DNA from: Pseudomonadota bacterium
Lineage (GTDB): Bacteria > Pseudomonadota > Gammaproteobacteria > Burkholderiales > Burkholderiaceae_C
Direction of reading: 5' to 3'
DNA length: 32,051 bases
Assembly: GCA_021808405.1 (NCBI GenBank)
Contig: JAKBBQ010000010.1
Span: forward strand, 1 to 32,051
Within the stretch, counting starts at the first letter, position 1, and every line of letters begins with the position of its first letter. Below the pieces are notes generated by a model. That model worked only from the letters and a program-made list of their open reading frames with translations. It was not told the DNA's origin and ran no database searches. Shown here one piece after another: positions 31,751 to 32,051 of the stretch. The translations under genes and the position numbers were made by a program.

Positions 31751-32051
31751 ATGACAGACCACGGCGGCCGGCCGGCCGGGACATGGCGCATCGGCGGCGA
31801 CATGGCGGTCCACCGCCTGGGGTTCGGTGCGATGCGCATCACCGGCCAGGGGGTATGGGGCCCGCCGGCGGACCGCGGCGAGGCGCTGCGGCTGTTGCGC
31901 CTGCTGCCCGAACTCGGGGTCGATTTCATCGATACCGCCGACTCCTACGGCCCCGACGTGTCCGAGCAGCTCATCCGCGAGGCGCTGCACCCCTACCGCG
32001 GGCTGGTGATCGCGACCAAGGGGGGGCTGCGGCGCGGCGGGCCCGGCCAGT
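31751..32051 (+). CDS. Aldo/keto reductase, 5' part (cut by window edge)
   Basis: First 100 residues of an aldo/keto reductase, a TIM-barrel NADPH-dependent carbonyl reductase. [12 protein letters not shown] opens strand 1, [13 protein letters not shown] gives the catalytic D61 and Y66, and ATKGG has the conserved K90. GAGGAG 6-11 bases upstream of ATG 31751 fixes the start. The C-terminal NADP-binding part and the catalytic His lie outside the window. Substrate unknown. Confidence 0.9.
   Translation, partial: MTDHGGRPAGTWRIGGDMAVHRLGFGAMRITGQGVWGPPADRGEALRLLRLLPELGVDFIDTADSYGPDVSEQLIREALHPYRGLVIATKGGLRRGGPGQ

Overview
This is a very GC-rich, densely coded stretch of what looks like a Pseudomonadota chromosome, probably Beta- or Gammaproteobacteria. 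The clues are canonical NrdR and FNR/ANR-type sites, ModE, TauE/SafE, HxlR and AAHS-like MFS families, and c-type cytochromes. I cannot name the genus. I see no rRNA, tRNA, IS element, integrase, CRISPR array or origin. No gene-free gap exceeds 300 bases; the longest is about 210 bases, ahead of the thioesterase gene.

Left part (1-7.7 kb). The 5' part of an anaerobic ribonucleotide reductase gene (nrdD, minus strand) has a textbook control region: two NrdR boxes with centres 31 bp apart and an FNR/ANR-like palindrome. An MFS transporter diverges from it and converges, with an 11-bp overlap, on a minus-strand operon. That operon reads LOG-family nucleotide-processing protein, then a beta-CASP metallo-beta-lactamase (RNA-processing type), then phosphoketolase.

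Middle (7.8-18 kb). These are mostly single metabolic genes: a cysteine/3-mercaptopropionate dioxygenase-like enzyme, a GFA protein, an isochorismatase-fold hydrolase, a PaaK-like adenylating enzyme followed by an orphan primase-polymerase with a codon-level tandem repeat, a TauE/SafE exporter, an orphan molybdate/tungstate-type binding protein with a short ModE regulator, a P3A-type proton ATPase, and a cytochrome c with a thioredoxin-fold protein.

Right part (18-30.8 kb). This is the most interesting region. After a CoA-transferase and an unusual double-domain HxlR regulator (both minus), a plus-strand operon begins at about 20.9 kb. Its order is thioesterase, CoxG/enoyl-CoA-hydratase-fold fusion, molybdenum hydroxylase FAD subunit, [2Fe-2S] subunit, lactonase-like metallo-hydrolase, molybdopterin subunit, SDR-like protein, acyl-CoA ligase, alpha/beta hydrolase. 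Most genes overlap or nearly touch. The large subunit carries the form-II loop, not the CO dehydrogenase loop. The crotonase domain lacks both hydratase glutamates, and the SDR lacks the catalytic Tyr and Lys. I infer a CoA-dependent pathway for a heteroaromatic or cyclic acid: activation, hydroxylation by the molybdenum enzyme, lactone or ring opening, thioester hydrolysis. It resembles the 2-furoate (hmf) pathway in logic but has extra and altered parts. The nearby modE/binding-protein pair could support molybdenum supply.

Right edge. A 2-oxoglutarate/Fe(II)-oxygenase-like gene (minus) diverges from a truncated aldo/keto reductase.
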